Assembly (NCBI GenBank): GCA_049977145.1
Contig: JBMFGW010000118.1
Span: forward strand, 1-10,429
Origin: JAMDCX01 sp049977145
GTDB taxonomy: Bacteria > Planctomycetota > Phycisphaerae > WQYP01
Direction of reading: 5' to 3'
Length of the DNA stretch: 10,429 bases
Below, piece after piece: positions 6,393-10,429 of the stretch (positions within the stretch are counted from its first letter, which is position 1; each line of letters begins with the position of its first letter). The translations under genes and the position numbers were made by a program. The notes under the pieces were generated by a model, which saw only the letters and a list, made by a program, of their open reading frames with translations, ran no database searches and had not been told where the DNA came from.

Positions 6393-8921
6393 TCAGGTCA
6401 GCAGTTGGACCACCAGCAGTGCCGTTTCCATTTCCGGCCAGCCATAGGGGCGTTTGGCATAGCGGTTCTGAATCATGTCGTACAGCACGATCTGGCGGCT
6501 GGTTTTACCGCAAAGGTCCACGTAACTGCGGATATCCTGTAATGCCTGGGCGTTCGCAGGTTCTCCCTGCAAGCCCGGTTGCAGCGGGCTGATGTTATTG
6601 TTGCGTAGCGTAGCGGCAATCTCCCGCAGAAGGGATTGATCATCCGGAAACAACCGCGCCAGTAGCTGCATCTTTGTGAAGGTATTTTTAACCAGATATT
6701 CCATGGCTTCTTCGAGAGCTGTTTTGGCGGTGCTGGCCCTAATGGGAAGCGGCACCCCGTTGGCAAAGTAGCTGGCCTCAATGAGCATTTGGTCTAACAA
6801 TCCAGTCAGACGGGTGCGACGTTCGCGGTTGAAAGCCGCGATATCGGATAAAATTCTCCGGGTTTGCTCCGGCTGTGTGCCGTCGTTTTTTCGCGCCAGA
6901 TATTTTTCGGTTTTTTTATAGATGCGCAGCTCATCAATGAGCATATTATTTGCACCAAGGCGAACCAGAAGGATTCCGCCATCCACCACGCTGGCCAGTT
7001 TGCACCTGGCATCCTCTTGATAGAGTTCGCATTCATCGGAGAGCGGCGTGATGACAGACACCAGCAATGATCCTTGCAATTCATTGCCGACAGGATGTCC
7101 ATCGCAACGCCGATTAAAATCGAAATCCATTTTATTGGCGGAATAGCGGTGTTTTCGCTGTTCCTTGAGCACCTCGTCGAAGATAATGTTGCCCAGCAAT
7201 TCGGCCTCTTCGCCGCCGCTTAATTCAACATTTTTTATCTCGCGGTTGATATCCCGTTCCTGATTGGTCAGAAAGAAATAATTCTCGCCGCTGCGGGCAA
7301 TGAGGGTCTCTTTTTCCAGACGGGCCAGACTTTCCTCAATCTTGCGGCGTAACGCAACGCGATCCGTATCCACACCGTCAACGCACAGCGTGACGAGGTT
7401 ATCAACATTGCCTTTCATCTCATCAACATAACGGATCAGAAACAGCACCTTGAGAAGTTCTATGTCAAAGTCCTCTACCCGGCGATCTTTGGCTTGATCA
7501 ATGGTCTGCTTGACGGAGGTATCAAGGAAATTTTCAATGGCAGGGTAAAAATGGTAAAGCGGAACCAGTATTCCGATCCCTTGTAAGGCAACTGTTTTCA
7601 GGGCCGATTGGACCGCATCAAGAATGGAACGTTCCCCCCGTGCCAGATGCAGCCCGGTGGCTCCGGATTTGCGGATGGATTCAAATATTTTCTGCAGCAA
7701 CGTGAACTGATAGGGAACCAAGGGATAGTTTTTGATAAAGTCCTCGGCATCTTTATATCCTCGGAGGGTCATGCCCACATTACCGAAGGTTAATTGATTG
7801 CGCATAATATCGCCCTTTTGGGTAAAGAGCGTGGTGAGTTCCGGTTTGGCATCGGGGCTTTTGGCCAGCAGACGGGATTGAATAACCTCATCCACGTTGG
7901 CACTGGAAAGCGATAGACGGGTTCGGAAGCGGCCCGTGATTTTGGAAAAATCGTTGGTTTTGGGCGGTTTCATCTCCCCCAGCACCGCATCAATATCCTC
8001 CTGCGATGTAACGACAATCCAGGCCCGTCCTTTGCACGTTACGCCAAGTTCCTCCGTAATGGTCTGCAAGTTCAGCATCAGGTGCGAATCCGTGCCGATG
8101 AACTGCCCAATTTCATCCACCAGAAAGATCAGGCGGCGATCCGATCCTTTTGAGTCCAGATACTCTTTGACCCATTTGCAGAAGTTCTCCACCGTCAGCG
8201 AAAAATGGGCTTCGGCATTGTCGATCCACTGGGTTGCGGATTGGTTACTCTGTCCGGTAGCCTGCATAAACGCCTGAACAACCTGATCCCGGTTGAATTC
8301 GTAGGCGTCCCGTTCTTTTTCCCAGTCGTTGCCGGTGGCGGCGCGGAAGGCGTCCTTAAATTTAGCCAGCAGATGCTTTTCATCAAGGTGCCGCTCCATG
8401 TGGGCGATATGGGGATGATCCGGGCTGTAGCCCTGCATTTCATTAAGCACTTTGAGAAATACTTGCAGGATGGCATCCCGCCCGCCCTTGTGGCTGGCCT
8501 TGGAGTCGATGTTGAACAATATGACATCGGTATGTGCGGCGACAGCTCTTTTTATATCCGCCAGCAGCATGGCATCTTTGATTTTGCTGTCAAAGAATTC
8601 CACCGCCTTTTTGGACTGCCCGCTGGCTGAAACCTCGTGATTACGCAAAAGATACGAAAGCACCTTGAGAAAATGCGATTTGCCGGAACCAAAGAAACCC
8701 GAAATCCACACCCCGATTTTTCCGGATGCGTCAGCGGTATGCTTGTTATCCATGGCGTCGAGATAGGATGCGAAAAATTTGCGGATATGACCATTGAGTT
8801 CTCTGGTGATGACAAATTCATCGAGTTCCTGCCAGACCGATGCGTCATCAAGCTGATCGGCTTTTACCACGCCATTGATGGGGCGGAAAATATCGCGTTC
8901 AAAGAGGTCTTTAATCTGCAT
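6393..8921 (-). CDS. brxC: BREX P-loop ATPase BrxC (PglY-like), C-terminally truncated
   Basis: BrxC is the large ATPase core of BREX phage-defence systems. The 842-residue product opens with the family-typical MQIKDLFERDIFRPINGVVKAD, then a Walker A GFFGSGKSH (about 75-83), a Walker B-like RLIFLVDEIGQF (about 263-274, DE at 269-270) and AWIVVTSQED (about 300-309), a sensor-like strand. It ends abruptly at YGWPEMETALLVVQLLT and TGA. Full BrxC proteins have roughly 1,150-1,200 residues and continue past this YGWPE segment, so about 300-350 residues are lost. Neither other frame beyond the stop gives recognisable BrxC sequence, which argues against a simple frameshift. The start at ATG 8921 has GAGGAA four bases upstream; an in-frame GTG at 8933 is less likely. 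It follows brxB by eight bases, so the two are translationally close. pglX, pglZ and brxL should come next but the IS1634-like remnant is there instead. The ATPase part may still be made, but normal BREX function is unlikely. Confidence 0.93.
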   Translation of the reverse strand: MQIKDLFERDIFRPINGVVKADQLDDASVWQELDEFVITRELNGHIRKFFASYLDAMDNKHTADASGKIGVWISGFFGSGKSHFLKVLSYLLRNHEVSASGQSKKAVEFFDSKIKDAMLLADIKRAVAAHTDVILFNIDSKASHKGGRDAILQVFLKVLNEMQGYSPDHPHIAHMERHLDEKHLLAKFKDAFRAATGNDWEKERDAYEFNRDQVVQAFMQATGQSNQSATQWIDNAEAHFSLTVENFCKWVKEYLDSKGSDRRLIFLVDEIGQFIGTDSHLMLNLQTITEELGVTCKGRAWIVVTSQEDIDAVLGEMKPPKTNDFSKITGRFRTRLSLSSANVDEVIQSRLLAKSPDAKPELTTLFTQKGDIMRNQLTFGNVGMTLRGYKDAEDFIKNYPLVPYQFTLLQKIFESIRKSGATGLHLARGERSILDAVQSALKTVALQGIGILVPLYHFYPAIENFLDTSVKQTIDQAKDRRVEDFDIELLKVLFLIRYVDEMKGNVDNLVTLCVDGVDTDRVALRRKIEESLARLEKETLIARSGENYFFLTNQERDINREIKNVELSGGEEAELLGNIIFDEVLKEQRKHRYSANKMDFDFNRRCDGHPVGNELQGSLLVSVITPLSDECELYQEDARCKLASVVDGGILLVRLGANNMLIDELRIYKKTEKYLARKNDGTQPEQTRRILSDIAAFNRERRTRLTGLLDQMLIEASYFANGVPLPIRASTAKTALEEAMEYLVKNTFTKMQLLARLFPDDQSLLREIAATLRNNNISPLQPGLQGEPANAQALQDIRSYVDLCGKTSRQIVLYDMIQNRYAKRPYGWPEMETALLVVQLLT

Positions 8922-8925
8922 GGAA

Positions 8926-8931
8926 TTCCTC
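8926..8931 (-). promoter_or_regulatory. Ribosome binding site of brxC
   Basis: GAGGAA on the minus strand overlaps the brxB stop codon and sits four bases before the ATG at 8921, supporting coupled translation and the 8921 start. Confidence 0.65.
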
Positions 8932-9508
8932 ACGGTATAAGCTGAAAAGCCCGGTAATACGGACTGGGTTTAATTTTTTTTCCAAAAAGGCTAAGAAACC
9001 TGCCGTCGAATTCCCCCGGATAAAACATCACCAGCGGTGTTTTGCCCATTCGGGAATGCAGGTTATTTAACAGGCTGTGGGTGCGCAGCAGTGGCCATAC
9101 GCTGCCTACGCGGGAAACCAGAATCAGGTCATGATTATCTGGATCGGCGGCTTGGGCAAATACCGGGGCGAGTCGTTCGGCGTCCAACACTTTTTCCAAT
9201 GCCTTGAGCAGGTATTGATCGCCTTTTTCCCGCTGCATGGCAATCGCCCGACCCAGCAAGTCGCGGCTTTTGAGATATTCCACCAGCAAATCCAGCAAAT
9301 TGACGTGCTGGACCCGCATACCGGGCTTTTGTTTTGGTAGGTGATCCAGCAGGATGGCGATGTGCGCACGCACCCGGAGTTCTTCCTGTGGCGGATATTC
9401 AAAGATGTAAAAACCGATTTCATTGCCGATGCCGCTGTTGCGCAGAAACTCTTCCGAGATTAACTTGGGCAATATGGCATTGAGCCGTTGCGTAAGCCGA
9501 TCCGTCAT
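8930..9508 (-). CDS. brxB: BREX protein BrxB (DUF1788)
   Basis: The 192-residue product matches the whole BrxB/DUF1788 family in length and landmarks: GIGNEIGFYIFEYPPQEELRVR at about residues 26-47, VNLLDLLVEYL (about 69-79), and the C-terminal TPLVMFYPGEFDG with LSLFG and YYRAFQLIP at the very end. BrxB is a conserved cytoplasmic component of BREX type 1 operons, needed for defence in tested systems, with its molecular role not settled. The start at ATG 9508 overlaps the brxA stop by four bases (ATGA), with AGGTGGG just upstream; the in-frame ATG at 9526 lies within brxA and is less likely. It is the only one of the three BREX genes here that looks complete. Confidence 0.93.
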   Translation of the reverse strand: MTDRLTQRLNAILPKLISEEFLRNSGIGNEIGFYIFEYPPQEELRVRAHIAILLDHLPKQKPGMRVQHVNLLDLLVEYLKSRDLLGRAIAMQREKGDQYLLKALEKVLDAERLAPVFAQAADPDNHDLILVSRVGSVWPLLRTHSLLNNLHSRMGKTPLVMFYPGEFDGRFLSLFGKKIKPSPYYRAFQLIP

Positions 9509-9987
9509 AATCCCACCTGCATACACCGCAGCACATAACGCTCATGGTTCCGTTCCAGATACGCCACCACCGGCTCAGCGATAAATACCCGCTGCAATTG
9601 CAGTGTTCGCGTATCCGTGAGATAGCCGGATTGCACCAGAATATGATAAATGGTGGTTTGCAGTTTGCGGCGGGTGGTTTCATTGAATTCCGGCATTTCC
9701 GGATCACGCCCCCAGCAATCATAAAGGTAGTCATCAAAAAGCCGACGCGACAATGTGGTATTAAAAACTCGAAACTGTTCCCGCACCACCAGATCAAGAA
9801 AATCACCGAGTAACGGGCTGTGCTTAATGGCGGCGGCAAGGGCTGCGTGGGTGGCGACGGGGCCGGAGCCATCCCGCACCAGTCGCCAGAGATCAGGTTT
9901 CATAAGCTCCAGCCGCTGCCGCACCAGCCGTCCGATCCGTAAGGCCGATACGGTATTGCGCGCCTGAAGAACATTTTCCTCCACCAT
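9505..9987 (-). CDS. brxA: BREX protein BrxA (DUF1819), N-terminally truncated
   Basis: From ATG 9987 the 160-residue product reads MVEENVLQARNTVSALRIGR, matching the VxEENLLQARTxSSAxR helix of BrxA, followed by HAALAAAIKHSPLLGDFLD, VVREQFRVFNTTLSRRLFDDYL and TTRRKLQTTIYHILVQSGYL, all in family order. BrxA is a small helical protein for which DNA binding has been reported; the older label of inner-membrane protein is not supported by any membrane segment here. In relatives this helix begins near residue 45, after a conserved start with an SFTTGGL-like segment. That part is missing: the in-frame upstream sequence (as far as ATG 10104 or the open frame to 10248) is rich in Pro, Thr and Ala and unlike BrxA. 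The IS4-type transposase ending at 10151 is the likely cause. I see no Shine-Dalgarno for 9987 or 10104. The gene overlaps brxB by four bases. Confidence 0.8.
   Translation of the reverse strand: MVEENVLQARNTVSALRIGRLVRQRLELMKPDLWRLVRDGSGPVATHAALAAAIKHSPLLGDFLDLVVREQFRVFNTTLSRRLFDDYLYDCWGRDPEMPEFNETTRRKLQTTIYHILVQSGYLTDTRTLQLQRVFIAEPVVAYLERNHERYVLRCMQVGL
9512..9518 (-). promoter_or_regulatory. Ribosome binding site of brxB
   Basis: AGGTGGG lies within the last codons of brxA, three bases before the ATG at 9508, and fits translational coupling at the ATGA overlap. Confidence 0.55.
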
Positions 9988-10150
9988 GGCGTGATGCCCA
10001 GTAGCGTCCGGCCCGGCGTTTGCTGTGGGTGGTGTTTTCGCGTGCGTGCGTTCAACCGCTTGTTTGGTGCGATGAAAATTGGGCGGCGGGTTATTTTCGC
10101 GCATGCAGCAGCGGCGCCCGGTGCGAAGAGTAAAAAACTCCCCGGGTGGT
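9988..10150. other. Junction between IS4-type transposase end and brxA remnant
   Basis: This stretch should hold the element's terminal inverted repeat and the breakpoint in brxA. It is open in the brxA frame but its translation is low in family-like residues. I see a small GAGT/ACTC hairpin with an A5/T5 loop at 10128-10140 and no clear terminal repeat, because the other end of the element is outside the window. Confidence 0.4.
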
Positions 10151-10429
10151 TCAGACCGATTTTTTTGCGGCCCGGCGTTGGGCGTAACGCTTCCGCGCCA
10201 GTTCCCGCTCCCGGGCAAATCGCGCCAACTGCGGGGCCAGGTCCTCATAATCGGCCTCGCCCGATATAATCAGCCGCATGGCGGTAAACGCATACGTGCT
10301 GGGTTCCTGTTGTGTATAGAGGCTCATCAGGAGTGTGCCGATCATCGCCACGTAAAACCAGGTCTCCACGCCCCGCGGGCTTTGGCTGATCATGTGCTCA
10401 AAGTTGGCGTACACCTTGAGCCAGCGGAA
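10151..10429 (-). CDS. IS4-type DDE transposase, C-terminal end (cut by the window edge)
   Basis: The 92 residues visible start at the window edge with FRWLKVYANFEHMIS. FRWLK is the end of the Y-R-E-K signature of IS4-like transposases, where Lys is its last member and the catalytic Glu would lie two residues outside the window. ETWFYVAMIGTLLMSLY is the usual hydrophobic strand/helix after it, and the protein ends in a basic tail, ELARKRYAQRRAAKKSV. The upstream part cannot be seen, so I cannot say whether the gene is whole. It runs in the same direction as the BREX genes and its stop is 163 bases before the first recognisable brxA codon. Transcription from this element could now drive the BREX remnant. 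The subgroup of the IS4 superfamily is not determined. Confidence 0.75.
   Translation of the reverse strand, partial: FRWLKVYANFEHMISQSPRGVETWFYVAMIGTLLMSLYTQQEPSTYAFTAMRLIISGEADYEDLAPQLARFARERELARKRYAQRRAAKKSV

Noticed and set aside
6330..6396. brxC continuing in another frame past the TGA at 6393
   Set aside because: The alternative frame gives SRRDERKSLIYGLSG and soon stops; it does not resemble the segment that follows YGWPE in BrxC, so truncation is preferred to frameshift.
6312..6542. Plus-strand open frame running from the transposase end into brxC
   Set aside because: Its second half is antisense of brxC and the first part is non-family sequence.
8205..8630. Plus-strand open frame of 141 codons and other long frames opposite brxC
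   Set aside because: They are antisense shadows of a well-supported BrxC sequence that contains Walker A and B motifs.
1..10429. CRISPR array, tRNA or rRNA gene
   Set aside because: No regularly spaced repeats, no tRNA-like T-arm consensus or clover-leaf pattern, and no rRNA-like sequence were noticed by eye.

Overview
The window looks like an accessory stretch of a chromosome from the PVC group (Verrucomicrobiota, Lentisphaerota or Planctomycetota). The grounds are a large prepilin-like secreted protein of the type that is expanded in those phyla, two Tat-exported glycosidase-like proteins, and a XylR-type AraC regulator remnant. The phylum is an inference from gene content; no rRNA or marker gene is present.

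Left part (1-5115, + strand). A gene-poor leader with several perfect inverted repeats (1-456) precedes a prepilin-type N-methylation protein (457-1416). After a 300-base gap come two genes, probably co-transcribed. The first (1717-3690) encodes a Tat-exported (alpha/alpha)6 six-hairpin glycosidase-like protein. The second (3787-5115) encodes a Tat-exported TIM-barrel glycosidase-like protein with a WGYMLHDEP segment. Together they suggest a small polysaccharide or glycoside degradation locus acting outside the cytoplasm.

Junction (5116-6392). On the minus strand lies the C-terminal part of a XylR/AraC-type sugar-responsive regulator that has lost its DNA-binding-independent sensor domain. 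It abuts a short, internally deleted IS1634-like transposase remnant (about 5983-6327). A 12-base direct repeat (AATGTAGCAAGT) lies at both sides of that remnant.

Right part (6393-10429, - strand). This is a partial BREX phage-defence operon read right to left: brxA (5' end missing), brxB (intact) and brxC (3' end missing). Spacing is tight: a 4-base overlap, then an 8-base gap. The operon enters the window just downstream of the C-terminal end of an IS4-type DDE transposase that is cut by the window edge. pglX, pglZ and brxL, which should follow brxC, are absent and their place is taken by the IS1634-like remnant and the truncated regulator.

Main conclusion: this is not a new complete system but a decayed BREX island bracketed by two transposase remnants. 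Both genes touching the IS1634-like scar are truncated on the side facing it, which is the pattern expected from a deletion that removed the regulator's N-terminal half and the distal half of BREX. The least described items are the DEP-type TIM-barrel protein and its partner.
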